Numbered from the stretch's first letter, positions 23,465 through 35,060 are shown. The stretch: 64,000 nt of DNA from Adiantum capillus-veneris (GCA_014529385.2 CM043944.1:69984895-70048894), one strand, 5' to 3'. Notes: generated from the letters alone by a model not told the origin. Program-made: numbers and translations.

Positions 23465-23817
23465 AGAAAATGTAAATGCTTTCTAAATAAACAATGTTTT
23501 TGTCTTTTAAGACTAATCCTCTTTTGTGCACAAATTTAAATAGTATGCATGCTTAGAATCATGTTTGTGATGACGATGTCACTCAAACACCAAGTAGAAT
23601 TTGTCACTCTACTTTGGGAGTATGATATGGAGTAAAGAGCAGACATGCTTGCGGCATATATGTCTCCCAAGCACCAAATGGACTAGTCATCCATTTTGGA
23701 ATGATGTCGCAGGGTGAAAAGGGATCCTCTACCCGCTAAGAAACATAGACTAATGACTAAGACTTTATCTCTTCTACCTCATAGTCGAGGATGACTATGA
23801 TTTCAAGAGAGAGGTAA

Positions 23818-24453
23818 TGTCATAAGATCTAATATCTAACCAAGCCAAATGATTTTCTCATGTTAAACGATCATTTAATGTGGGAGAATAAATTGGAACA
23901 AAGGTTAGAACATAGACATGTGCTTATGGATCTGTCTCAACATGGGGCCAAGGTTAAAAGGGGTCCAAATGAGAGATGGTGTGTTAAAGAGCAATGCTAC
24001 CAAATGGAGCTTAAAGATCGTAGGGTTAGCTTTATTAAAGACCTCCAAAAGTTAGTTTTCAAAAGTCCTTTGACTTTAGGCAAGCTAGGGTTGACATTGA
24101 GGTGGGAATCCTACCCAAGCATGAGGTGCTTGTTGGCTTGCTAAGTGTTAGTGGGAACCTTACCCAAAAGCTTGAGGTGTTTCTCACATGCTTAAATGAA
24201 AAAAAAGTCAAGATGAGTTCTAATTATGTTCATAACTCTCAATAGGCTCAACATTTTACTATGTTTCTAAAGTATCCAATTCAAAAATACTGATTAAGCA
24301 ATAAAAAAACAATATTAAAAGATCCATATGTGGCCTCATAATGTGCTTGAATGCTATGGATAGGTTATTAATTAAAGGTTTTGATGAAAAAAGATATAAA
24401 AATAAATTATTAATGTTCTTTCTCTCAGACATGTCCAAATGAAATAATAAAAT

Positions 24454-24511
<58 letters not shown>

Positions 24512-24542
24512 CCAAGCATGAGAGGGGGGGTATACTCTCCCC

Positions 24543-24590
<48 letters not shown>

Positions 24591-25272
24591 ATTCTCTCAT
24601 TGTGTAGAGTGAAAAATGCAAGAGCTCCATCTCCTTCTCCAAGCTTGTTGAGAAGTGGAGAGCCTACACCAACACTCTTGGCTATGGAATGCAAATCCAA
24701 CCAAGAGCCATGCTTCAATGCTTAAACTTGCCATCTTCTTCATCTTCATTACCATGCTATTATGCTATGCTAAGCAAGAAGAGTGATGATAAGTGAGGAA
24801 CTATTTGTTTCTCCTATAAATGATTCTTCTTTCTCTTCCCTACCCTCATTCCCCGCTAGCTCTCTCCGCCTTCAAAGGTATTTGAGGCCTTGGGACTAAG
24901 GCTTGGGATAGTTAATGCTTTTTGCAAAGTTTATGTTAAGCTCGTGATGCATAAAGCTTTCCATCTTCATAGCATCACCAAGGTCACAAGGAACACTGTA
25001 ACAAGTCTCTCTTGATGGGAGAATCTATAATACAAACGCCTTTTGGAGGGGGGACCAGATCCAAGTAAATCCGGTCCTCAACTATTGTCATGTTCTCTGA
25101 TAGTCTCTCTCTTGCAAAAGTATTGTTTATGCCAAGTTAATTAAGTACTATGTTTATGTTGCTACCATCAATTAAGTTCACCCTCCATGTTCTCAAAGTA
25201 ATCTCACAAAAATGCTCACTCTAATTCTCTTAATTCCACTATTCTCAAAGTTCATAGGCCATTTCCATTGCA
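23818..25272 (+). repeat. 3' LTR of gypsy element A, with long microsatellites
   Basis: 1455 bp, from TGTCATAAG to CCATTGCA, preceded by the purine tract AAGAGAGAGGTAA. It contains (GA)n at 24457-24507, about 33 C at 24544-24576 and (CA)n to 24590. The 5' LTR has the same tracts at the same relative place but far shorter and without the poly-C. Confidence 0.93.
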
Positions 25273-25277
25273 ACAAC

Positions 25278-25940
25278 ATTAAAGATTGGAAGCCCTGACA
25301 ATGGGCTAGGTGGAAGCTCGTGGTGAGACCAATAGAACAAGGTGATATCGGGATCCTGAACCGTGGAACTCATGCAGAGGCACAATTTGCCAAATTTGTG
25401 GTGACAATCACAAAGCAAGATTAGGTGTGTGCCATTATGTCTAAGAACATGATGGACAAAGCTAAACTATGCTCTCAAGGTGGCCAAAGGAAAGGGCTAG
25501 AGATACACGACGAACTGCTTGCCCCTCAATGGTCTATAGCCTGAGGCTTAGGGACACTACGAGTGAGATTATTCAAAAATGCAACAAAGCAATGACGGAG
25601 GCCTTGGAATGGGGAAAGTTAATAAGGTATTTTCACAACTCTATAACTCACTAATCCTCATGGCTATCTAAGGTAGGAAGCATTAGTTTGAGCCCATTCT
25701 TAAGAAAATTTACCAGAAAGATTAATAACAAGGAGTTTGTCGACTCGACCAATTTTGGAATAGCAGCAACAAAGATGGAAAGGAGTAGACCAACTATCTA
25801 TCCAATTTCACCTCAATGGGACTGAGACTATGCCGATTAATAGAGCTTTGGAAGGGCTTGATAGGTTCTATTTGCCTACTTGCGAGTCCAAGTTTGAGTG
25901 GAAAGTTTGGCGATCGCCCCTCAATAGCTGGGAGTGTAGA
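25278..25940 (+). pseudogene. LINE B ORF2, post-RT segment (third piece)
   Basis: This resumes LINE B after the gypsy element. It contains RWKLVVRPIEQGDIGILN, matching the family's W-x3-CRPKExGGLGI-x-N motif that follows the RT domain. Later parts are heavily broken, with many stops in every frame. The 3' limit near 25940 is a guess; no A-tail is visible, although the segment ends in A-rich sequence near 25950. Confidence 0.65.
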
Positions 25941-25982
25941 GGACCCTGAAAAAAACTGAAATAACATGCTATAAGCCGTAAA

Positions 25983-26440
25983 ATGACAGATCTGTATACC
26001 TGGAAAGTCATACGAGCACATAATCCACAACAAGACCTAGTCCCTAAACTCGAAGATGTAATAAACTATCTTCAAGAGCACAAAAATAAGCTCAAAGGTA
26101 ATCAACCAAAGACGAATGGTGCTTTTGTTGTCTCATCCAAGTGCTACAACCGGAAACACGAAAATAACTTAAAGTGCACACACTATGGCAATACAAATTA
26201 TCTTTCAAAGGATTGCTATGAAGTCAACCCTTGCCGCATTTGTGGCAAGAACAACCATGCTACAAAGTGTTGTAGATACAAAGATAAATTTTCACAGGTT
26301 ACCAATCACAAAGAGCATTTCAAAGATAAAGGAAAAGCAAAAATCAACCTCGTCTCACTTAAGATTTTGATGACGAGAATGACAAGAATGCTGGCTTTGT
26401 ATATGATGATGTACTGTGAGCATCCTCTCTCGTGTACCTT
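25983..26440 (+). pseudogene. Copia-type Gag fragment related to the gag-only element
   Basis: This fragment carries PKLEDVINYLQEHKNK, nearly the same as PNLEDVINSLQEHKKK in the gag-only element at 4.4-7.5 kb. It continues into zinc-knuckle sequence: CTHYGNTNYLSKDC then CRICGKNNHATKCC. The upstream half of Gag is missing. The right end is cut at 26440 by the LTR of a gypsy element. Here the frame stays open through the zinc-knuckle part, which it does not in the other copy. Confidence 0.75.
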
Positions 26441-26930
26441 TGTCATAAAATCTAATATCTAACTTTACCAAACGACTTTTCATATTAAACTGATTATTAA
26501 AAGGGGAACAAGAGTTAGGATATAGATATGTGCTTCTACACCTATCTTAGCAGGGGACCAAAAGGAGAGATGGTTGCATCTCAATGGGGGTCTAAAAGGA
26601 GATGTTCTACCAAAGAGCAATGTGCAATAAGTGCTTATAGACTTATCTTAGTAGGGGACTAAGAGGAGAGATGGCTACATCTCAATAGGGGTCCAAAAGG
26701 AGATAGTCTATCAAAGATCAACGTGCATCTAATGGACCTTAAAAGACCTTAGGTTTAGCTTCATTAAAGACGTCCAAAGACTAGTGTTAAAAGTCCTTAG
26801 ACCTAGGACGTTTAGGTACTTTAGACCTTAGGCAAGCTAGGTATGTGCTCAAGGTGCTTGCTGCTTGATGACCAAGGTGCTTGAGGTGTTCAAGTCAACG
26901 ATGAGCCCTAAAGGTAGGGGCATGAAAGAG

Positions 26931-27009
<79 letters not shown>

Positions 27010-27400
27010 GGCAAGCCCAAGACTCAAGAGGCATAAATGACACATGCCAATCCCCTAGCAATATTGCCCTCATAATGTGCCTGAATCCTATTGGATGACC
27101 TACAGGGAGGTCCAATGAAAATTTTGATTCAAATAAATAATTAAGATCTTTCTCTTAAAGGGGGAAAAGAGGACACTTGTCCAAATGATACAATTAAATA
27201 ATTAAGATCTTTCTCTCAAAGGGGAAAAGAAGAACACTCGTCCAAATGCTAGAATTAATTGATTAAGATCTTTCTCTCAAAGAGGGAAAGGAGGACACTT
27301 GTCCAAATGCTACACCCCTTGCTTGTTATGACTAGAGCCATTCATTGGCTAGCCCAAGGCTTGAGCCAATAGTCTTGTAGCAAGAGTAAACTAGAAAAAT

Positions 27401-27445
<45 letters not shown>

Positions 27446-28083
27446 ACACACACACACACACACACTCCCCCATTGTGTGTTGTGCACACAAGTCATCTCC
27501 TTCTCCAAGCTTGAGAAGTGGAGAGCCTACACCAACACCCCTTGGCTATGGAATACAAATCCAACCTAGAGTTATGGTCAAAGCAATACTGATCAATCTC
27601 TCCATCTTCATTAGGAATCTTCTTAATGAAATGCTCACTATGGCTAATCTATTTCCGCTACACTCAAAGTTATTAGCTTAAACATTGGTATCAGAGCTTT
27701 TGGTTTCTCTTTTCTTGCTTAAGAAGAGAGGTACTTAAGTTGTCCATGAAAGGTTAGAGTTGTTCATTGCAAGAGGATAAGTGGGACATGGATTTATTAT
27801 CCAGGTTGGAATGAACTAAGTTTGAGGTACACCGTTGGGAACTATAGACTTAATAATGGAGTCTTTCGAGGCTTGCCTTTGGCTTAACCATTATTGAGCT
27901 ACTAGCAAGCTCAACAGAAACCATAATCAACCGAGCACTGTTTGACCCTCTCCACTACTCTTTGCAATCAACAGTCTTTAAACCATGGGTGTGGCTGCTT
28001 TGGGAGCTAATTTTCAAAAGTTAAGAGAAGTAGAAACTAGGGCTTTGAAGTTGCCAAAGAATAAGTTAACATACACATAAATT
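26441..28083 (+). mobile_element. Second gypsy copy of the A family, 5' LTR and leader only
   Basis: The 5' LTR is 26441-27684 (1244 bp, TGTCATAAAATC to AAACA). The primer site TGGTATCAGAGC follows at 27686-27697. The leader resembles 18326-18700 (shared TTTCTCTTTTCTTGCTTAAG, AAGTGGGAC and GTTGCCAAAGAATA) and stops matching at about 28083. No gag or pol follows, so the element is truncated. The LTR contains a 77-bp (CA)n at 26932-27008 and (CT)n(CA)n at 27406-27465. Confidence 0.85.
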
Positions 28084-28994
28084 CTTTTATGTTGATTTCA
28101 AACACTTATGACCATCGTATTGCAAAAGCTCACCAAGGGGTTTAGATTGCAAAGGCAACACCTAGGGTTACCAAGGGGCTTTGCTAGATCAGCTTGATAG
28201 GGCTTGCCAAAGCTTGTGAGCTCTTAGGTACACACAAACAATGGCCCTGCGACAAGTTAGCGCTTTCTTCCATGCATGCCTATTTGGGAATTGGAGCTCT
28301 CACAAAACACTCCAGATCAGCCTCAAAATGGCAGCAAAAAGTTGAACTTGTCCACTACCCCTTGGTAGATTGCGAACTTCTTTCTTTGAAAGTACAATTG
28401 TGCTAAGCTCAAATCATGACTCTCAACACCTATGGAGTGATTGTGTATTAGCTGGGTCATACCCCTGAAAATACCACTCCTAGAGACCTAATCAATGTTG
28501 CAACACGAAGCAACAGACCTTTTGTAGTTGGAATCTTATTCACAACTAGGCCACGAGAGAAGCTTCTTCCTCCATGAACAGAGGAGAAAGATATCAAATA
28601 CCCCAAAGAAAATAGACATACAAGATTTTCTCAGATGTTTACACAAGAGATTACCTGCGTGGAGTCTCTCTTAATTTATTCATGTCGTGCCATGAATTAG
28701 TTGCTTGATAGCTAGGCCATGCCTACTTGCTACCCATAAAAACCATTGTTTGGATTGGGTGCATCATAGAGCGAATGATGTAAAGTGCCCATCGTTGTAT
28801 ACATTTACAATGATCACAAGCCAATTGACCAGCTTCCATTCTTCTTGAATAGAGTAGCCGATGTTATTGCGGAAGCGTAAACAATACTTGCCATCATTTT
28901 TGCATGCCATGCATGCATATAAAAAAAAAGGAAAAATAAGCCTTTGGGTTCACATAATATTTGGCAAAAGCATGCGAACAATGATTGGAACGTC
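28084..28994. other. Unassigned non-coding DNA
   Basis: Frames are short and none resembles a known protein. An A run lies at 28921-28929, just before the helicase fragment. I see no LTR termini or terminal inverted repeats. Confidence 0.45.
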
Positions 28995-29466
28995 TGCCAG
29001 CCAAGAGGGTTTCTGAAGGAGGTTGGTTACACAATTAGGTTTGAGGATTGCACAAGGCTTGCGACAGCAATGGAGTATATGACTTTTGGAATGCTTATGA
29101 TAGTTGTACTTGTGCATAGCCAGCTCTTAGTGTATTCTGTTAAAATGCTTGATGAAGCACATGAAAGGACAACACTCGATTTCCTCTTTGGGCTACAAAA
29201 CGACCTAGTAAGGCAACAAAAAGAATTGTGCTTTTTTTACTCTAACATTTTCACTCTTCCTATAAGAATATTTCCTATTGAGATTCTGTATGCAAAGAAA
29301 CCAGAGAATGATTGTCTAAATGATCCACTTATTGTGTTATGCAGATTATTTAAGTTTTTAACTGATCTAGAAGGTGATATCTTAATAGGATGGGAAGAAA
29401 TTGATATTGCGTGGCAGATCTTGTCTGAGAGAATGAAGGGGTTGGGTCCCAATGTTCTAGAGCCTT
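28995..29466 (+). pseudogene. DEAH-box pre-mRNA splicing helicase fragment (PRP22/DHX8-like)
   Basis: The frame reads EVGYTIRFEDC, then EYMTFGMLM, YSVKMLDEAHERTT, NIFTLPIRIFPIEILY, EGDIL and ERMKGLGPNV, in the order found in PRP22-type DEAH helicases, which release spliced mRNA. The DEAH motif itself is intact. The ATP-binding GKT motif is absent, only the QPR of the QPRR motif remains, the SAT motif is deleted, FLTGQ is lost and the whole C-terminal half is missing. The deletions keep one frame open from 28944 to 29765, but the sequence after 29466 is unrelated. No intron is evident inside the match. It is a gene fragment, perhaps a processed or transposon-captured copy, not a working helicase. 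Confidence 0.75.
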
Positions 29467-30848
29467 ATGGGAAGACGATTTGGAATTATACATCTATAAA
29501 TGATCCCTCAATGGACGATTTAATAAATAGAGAAAGCATAAGAAAACAAATTTTGGAGCAAATTAGGCAAATAGAGAACATGAAGATAGAGAGAGAGAGA
29601 GCAAGCATAAGCATGTGTTCCTTGTTCTCATGGCACGGGGCTGAATTCTGGGGTCAAGCATGTGGCCCTTGCATGCCATCGTGGGTCACGTTGACCCTTG
29701 CCCATTCTCATCAAACAAGTCAAGCCAATACTTGTCGACTCTTCTTTAGATGTCTTTCTTGGTGAGGCATTGCCATCTTGAGAATTTCTCCCCTCCAATC
29801 TGCGGCCATCAACCCTTAGTAGATCAACATGACATCTTATGCTTCTAGTGCCCCTTAGTACCTACAGCCTCTTCCCACTAGTTGAACTATTCGGATAGAG
29901 TTGATGCCTCTTTAATCTACGCTATCTCAAACAAAAAACATTTGGTGTGGGAGATTGCAGATAAAATACTTCGTGAGAAAAAGTTGGCCATGGCCTACTT
30001 GGGGCAACCTACACCCATTATGAATGGTTGTTTTCAATGGATGCAAAGCAAGCCATGTACCCACAAAGTGATTCCTCACCATAATCAGACCTCAACCTGC
30101 GAACACATGATTGTTTGACCTATCGATATAATTGTAGGTTTGGTCTAACTATGCAATAAGAACCAAATTACGGGGAAGAGCATGACTTCCGTTCTTTATA
30201 AGTTTTGAAGAGATTGAGTGTCAACTCTCCACTATACTTTCGTATCGCACTCAGTTAGTTTGTGCAATATATACCTTTTTAGTATTTTGGTAGAACTTTC
30301 AAGTTTAACTTGTGTTCTGCTTTTGTTCATAGTTCCTCACAAGCAAGATTTTGCAAACACATCAAAATGGACATGTTACTCTTTAGGAGAGTGCTTTATA
30401 TTAGGTCTTATTCAGACTGCCCATGCATGCCCTCCTCTTGCTGTGCGGGATCAATGATAGCGCACACCCAATGTGGAGCCATTCAAACTATGCAACCCTC
30501 AACCCCTCACAATATGAGCTAGCATGTTGACTAGCGCAATTGAACACAATACTCTTTCGGCCTGTCTAGCTCGCTTGTAGGTGGAACAAGCCATGCACAA
30601 CCAATGAGCACTCGAGAGAACCTGATAGTGCAACAAAAAGTGCAGCAAGTCAGAAGGTGAATGTGAACCAACTGCTTGAACAAGACGATTGTTGAGTGAT
30701 TCTTGAGTGGAAAAGCTCCTTCCTCCTCGTGCGCAATCTAATGGATCCTTAGTTAACATTGCATTTGTTATTTGCATAAAAGTAAGGATGTTTTTGCTTT
30801 AAAATTTAGAGACTACGCTTGCCAACACAAAAATCCCAAATCCCTAGT
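29467..30848. other. Unassigned DNA
   Basis: The open frame continuing from the helicase fragment to 29765 includes a basic helical stretch (RKQILEQIRQIEN) of unknown origin. A minus-strand frame at 30499-30777 (92 codons) is open but matches nothing I recognise. No RNA gene or element boundary was found. Confidence 0.4.
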
Positions 30849-31022
30849 CATGTATTGCTATTGTCATTGTATACCTTAAGTTAGTTTATCCTTAATGAGA
30901 AGGATCAGGCAAGAGGGGTGAGACATAATATTGTCATGTATTGCTATTGTCATTGTATACCTTAAGTTAGTTTATCCTTAATGAGAAGGCGATCAGGCAA
31001 GAGGGGTGAGACATAATATTGT
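30849..31022. repeat. Tandem duplication, two units of 86-88 bp
   Basis: The unit starting CATGTATTGCTATTGTC at 30849 is repeated at 30935. The second copy differs mainly by a two-base insertion (GGCGATC against GGATC). The near identity points to a recent duplication. It lies about 200 bp upstream of the tRNA gene. Confidence 0.9.
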
Positions 31023-31230
31023 CGTTAGCAGTGTGGTAGTAGGCGACAGCTTGCCTCCGTTGCAGGATAGAGGACTTCATCGTTGCCAGCATGCCTAGGG
31101 CCGACCACAGTTAAGACCCGTTCTACTTCATTATTCGCAGTGCTCATGTCTCTCTCTCTGTACCTTGTGTCGCTCGCGTGTTGCTGGTTTTTATTATAAG
31201 TAAAGTAGTTCACCTTGTAATAGCACCAAT

Positions 31231-31304
31231 GTCCGGATGGTGTAGTTGGTTATCACGCTAGTCTCACACACTAGAGGTCTCCGGTTCGAGTCCGGGTTCG
31301 GACA
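31231..31304 (+). tRNA. tRNA-Val, anticodon CAC
   Basis: The 74-nt sequence folds as a canonical cloverleaf. The acceptor stem GTCCGGA pairs with TTCGGAC, with discriminator A. The anticodon stem CTAGT/ACTAG carries loop CTCACAC, giving anticodon CAC (reads GUG valine codons). The T arm is TCCGG/CCGGG with TTCGAGT. The A box TGGTGTAGTTGG and the B box GGTTCGAGTCC match the RNA polymerase III promoter consensus. There is no intron. CCA is not encoded, as usual in eukaryotes. Upstream, a TATA-like ATTATAAG lies about 35 bases away and a CAA motif a few bases away, both features of plant tRNA genes. A T4 terminator follows. It appears functional and is the only intact cellular gene I can support here. 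Confidence 0.96.
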
Positions 31305-31319
31305 TTCGGACATATTCAG

Positions 31320-31323
31320 TTTT
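31320..31323 (+). terminator. RNA polymerase III terminator
   Basis: TTTT, 16 bases after the tRNA-Val end. This is the minimal Pol III termination signal, and plants often use longer runs, so some read-through is possible. Confidence 0.7.
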
Positions 31324-33071
31324 CCACCTCTGTGTGGCTCTTATTTTCCATAAAGGGCTATATGTAGCCAAGTTCTCCGTTCCTTTCTTTATGTTTCCCA
31401 TAACGGGCAATTTGCATCAATTCTTGCTTGAAGCAGTTCATCAATTCAATTAGGTGCACCAATCGAATGGGGCATGGATGAATAAATGGAAGTTATACAT
31501 GGTTTTGGATATGCACATAGAATATCATGTGGTGAAGGATAGCAAAAAGTAGATGGTACAGAAAACCTTTTCATTACTTGTCGAGAACCTTTGTGCCTAC
31601 CTATGATTTATACAAAGGGAAACTTAAAAGAGAATCTCACTTGATGCGAGGTGCCCTCCATTTAATAGGGGCATGGAGGCACGGGACAGACGAGGAAGGG
31701 CGCCAGGTGTCAGGAGATTGACGTGGTAATGGCCATGTGTGCAAGGGAGCTTACTACTGTAGGAGCAGGCGAGGTTCATGTTTTTTTTAATGTGTGGTAT
31801 GTCATTGGAAACAACATTAGCCGGATGCTGGGTTGGTTACGCGAGCAATCTGATGGATATCTGCATACAACTAGCACATACTCGAATCCTACATCCTACC
31901 TTTTAGAGGATGAGAGACATGAGTTACAACGTTGGTAAGGATGCGAGGGAGGAATCTCCTAAATGAATGAATAGAATAAAGAAGGAGCCAGTATGTAGAA
32001 GTATAGCAAAAAATCGAGTTCTTTTTAATTGCTTCCACATTAGTTTCACCTTTTTGCAATAGCTTGCACTTGGCAACTACCCATGCCAATTTCTTGACAT
32101 GCCATGAAGATGCAAGCATAGCTGATAGCATTGCTTAGCCTTTCTGACTTCAATAAAATTCCATAATTTTTATTTTTAATGTCAAAACTCTAAGCGATAG
32201 TTTTCCTCCCCCTCTTCCTATTGGAAAACCTAACTATTGCTCAGGTGTAACCTCTCCAAGTTGCTCTTCCAAATCTTTGAGAAGAGGGAGAATTAGTAGT
32301 CGATGCAACACCAGCGATATCACGTGAGATTACTTGGTTGGTAGATGAAAGGCCTAGGGAACTATTGTTGTTTGATTTCCACCCAAAAATAGAACGCTCT
32401 TCTTGATTGATTAAAACCTTTACAATATATATAAAGTGAAAAAGTTTCCATGCATACTCCACCTACACTGGAGCTATATCTGCATGCTATAAGGGTATAT
32501 TCCCACAGGTTGACACGGGGGCTTGGAAACCCAACACAATTGAAGCATGACAACCCCACAAAACACATGAGCATACACAAGATATGTCAATTATGCATAC
32601 CTAGATAATCCAAGATAGCACCTATGGAAAAATATGGGGGCGAGATCAATAGAGATTGGTCATGTGCACCTCAACAATAGGAGAGCTATACACACATGCC
32701 AAGCTAGAGACAAGAGATGAAAAGGAGAGAAGAAGAATTGCTTGAGTGTTGGGTACATTTCCCCCATGAAATAGTGAGCTTTCTTCCTTCTGGAAATATT
32801 TAATTTATAGGTGAAGAGCCAACGCAAAATAAATACTATCCACTTTGGGTAGAAATGGAAATTATCCATAAACACCATTTACAACATAAATATAATTGCT
32901 CTCATAATAATTGGTGCAGGCCAACTCCATGCATGAGCTAGGCTTGATGGCATCACCAACATCTCTTGCACCTAGCAGCTGACACTTAGTTGTGAGGATT
33001 GTTGATGTGTCAACCTGGGGAAGCTCATGGTTGACCTTGACCCTGCCGATAGTGCAAAGCTTTCTTCTGAA
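31324..33071. other. Unassigned DNA
   Basis: No coding frame resembles a known family. A TATA-like ACTTTATATATATTG on the minus strand near 32420-32435 might mark an old LTR or promoter, but no termini or duplicated target site was found. Confidence 0.4.
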
Positions 33072-33183
33072 ACTAAATAGAGAACAAAGTACTCAAGACA
33101 ACATAGAAGATGATCAATGGACACAAGACTAAATAGAGAACAAAGTACTCAAGACAACATAGAAGATGATCAATGGACACAAG
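33072..33183. repeat. Perfect tandem duplication, two units of 56 bp
   Basis: The unit beginning ACTAAATAGAGAAC at 33072 is repeated exactly at 33128. No function is evident; the lack of divergence implies a recent event. Confidence 0.92.
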
Positions 33184-33476
33184 ACTGAGATATAGGTGCA
33201 TTAATAAATAAGTACAATAGCTAATTTCTCAATCAAAGTTCTTTGTATACAAAGGGTAATGCTTGTACAAGGCTAATGGCTAGCTCAAGCTCTCATATGG
33301 ACAACCCCTTAGAGCGAATAGGTTCTCTCTTTTAAACTCTACATTTATGAACACATGCCTTGATGCATGCCTCCAATCTTGGTATTGATTTCATGGCTCT
33401 TTTCTTTGTTGTAACTTCACCTTCAACTGATTCTTGGTGGTTGGGGTCCATTCACACCTCTTTCAACCGGCCACAT

Positions 33477-33630
33477 TGACAAGCACAAGCGCAAAACAGA
33501 CCCCAACGGCCTCTACATCAAGATTGTGCACGTTGAACTCATCACATGGAGTGAACAGGGGGCACCACCTACCTTTGAGCAGCTAGGACGCGGACAACAG
33601 CGATGCAAATAACACTAATCATAGCACATC

Positions 33631-33684
<54 letters not shown>

Positions 33685-34432
33685 TAGAGTGCATTCTCTA
33701 GGAAAATTCACGTGTGCGGAGATCCCATTCCTGTGAGAAGCGACCCTTGGAGTCAGTGTGTGTGCATGGCTTCCTCTCAAGTGCTGACCCCCTGATAGTG
33801 ACCTCTCAGTGCTCTTTTATAGTTGCAGACTTGCTTAGTTTAGGATAATATGATTAGGCTTGGGCCCTAACCAAGAGGGACAAGAGCCGGGTCCTAGATG
33901 GTTGACACCTGCTTTGTTTTAGGAGAATTTTAAAATGATATCTCCTAGGTGGGCCTTTGTGACCATCACCTAGAGAGAGGTGGCAATATACAAACGGTCT
34001 TTTTACAAAGCTTGGCTGGAAAAAGGAAAATAGATTGTCGTATGGGTTGTTTTATTGGAGAAGAGCGTCGTGGATGAATTTTCGGTGAATCGTAGGCTTC
34101 ACTGGTGCGTAGGTATAGCACGTTTGTCACTTTCGAGGCCACGACTAGGCATGCCTTTGGCGTCTTTCTTTAAATCGTTGTTGCCATCGCATGATTTTGG
34201 TCCGCTTGTCGATGCGTCATCGTCTGTCTTTGTTGCTTCTTTTTTGCTTCTTGTGCGTGCCATGTGTGTGCGTTGTTGGTGCGTACATGACTGTGTGCGT
34301 GTGCGTATGTGTGTAGTGTATGTATGTGTTTGTGAGTGTGAGTGTGTGTGCGTGTGTGTGGAAAGAGAGGGAGAGGGACTTCATTTACTGAATGAGAGAG
34401 AGATGGTGAGAGAGCGAGAGATAGATGAGTGA

Positions 34433-34470
<38 letters not shown>

Positions 34471-34489
34471 TTGTGGGTGTGGTAAGAGA
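33477..34489 (-). repeat. 3' LTR of the Tat-like element, left part
   Basis: It matches the 5' LTR (from 45042) through the first 200 or so bases up to the (GA)n at 33633-33682. The following 800 bp, to 34489, has no counterpart in the 5' LTR. Either this LTR gained sequence, or the 5' copy lost it by recombination between GA arrays. The target of the compact element's insertion is at 34489. Confidence 0.75.
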
Positions 34490-34680
34490 TGTTGGGGTAT
34501 AGGCGTCTGTGCCTTGCCCGGCCGCCCAGAGTCTGGGCGCCCACTGACTTGTATACCTTATACATAGCATAAGTGTATAGGGGGCTGCTCACTCTTTGGA
34601 GTCTCCCCACCCACATCGTGTCTGTCTCCTTCTCTCTCTCTCTCTCACTCTCCGTCTGTGGTGCTCCCCGATCCCCTTCA
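34490..34680 (+). repeat. 5' LTR of the compact copia-type element
   Basis: 191 bp, from TGTTGGGG to CCCCTTCA. It contains GC-rich CCCGGCCGCCCAGAGTC and an internal CT run. Identical to 37991-38181 as far as I can compare. Confidence 0.95.
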
Positions 34681-34682
34681 AT

Positions 34683-34694
34683 TGGTATCAGAGC
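34683..34694 (+). promoter_or_regulatory. Primer binding site of the compact copia-type element
   Basis: TGGTATCAGAGC, exact, two bases after the 5' LTR. Confidence 0.95.
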
Positions 34695-35060
34695 TATGGT
34701 GACCGCGGAGAGCACGACGGCTTTGAGAGCTTCGAGGCGATAGCTCGCTCGCTCTCGACGGTGGAGTTCGATCGCGGAGTTTCACGGAGAGCGATTTTAG
34801 CTTGAGGAGCATTGTCTTTGGAGCTTAGGAGCTTGGTGTGGTCAAGCTTGGTCGAGGAGGCGGTTGCGGCTTCCTTGGTGAGAGGAGCTTTTGAGCTCAG
34901 TGGAGCTCGTTAGAGAAGTGCTCGGCGGAGGAGAGCTTGACATTCGAGTGCTTGGATGCTGTTGTGGCAGAGCTCTTGTGTTGGAGCTTGCATTGAGAGG
35001 ACATTGCATCACGCAGAGTGGAGCAGGAGCAGGTTCAAGACTGTGTGCAGCTCGTTTTTG

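Larger units (their letters stand above)
16875..25272 (+). mobile_element. Ty3/gypsy chromovirus-type retrotransposon, full length, decayed
   Basis: An 8.4-kb plus-strand element with 1.44-1.46 kb LTRs, an exact initiator-Met primer site at 18314 and a purine tract ending at 23817. ACAAC occurs immediately before it (16870-16874) and immediately after it (25273-25277), a perfect target duplication. The gene order is gag, protease, RT, RNase H, integrase, chromodomain, as in plant chromoviruses. The coding is broken by stops and frameshifts in every domain. It sits inside LINE B, so it is younger than that LINE. Confidence 0.95.

Noticed and set aside
34170-34715. A 181-codon minus-strand frame rich in His, Thr and Ser
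   Set aside because: It reads through (GT)n tracts and across the boundary of the compact element's LTR, so it cannot be one gene.
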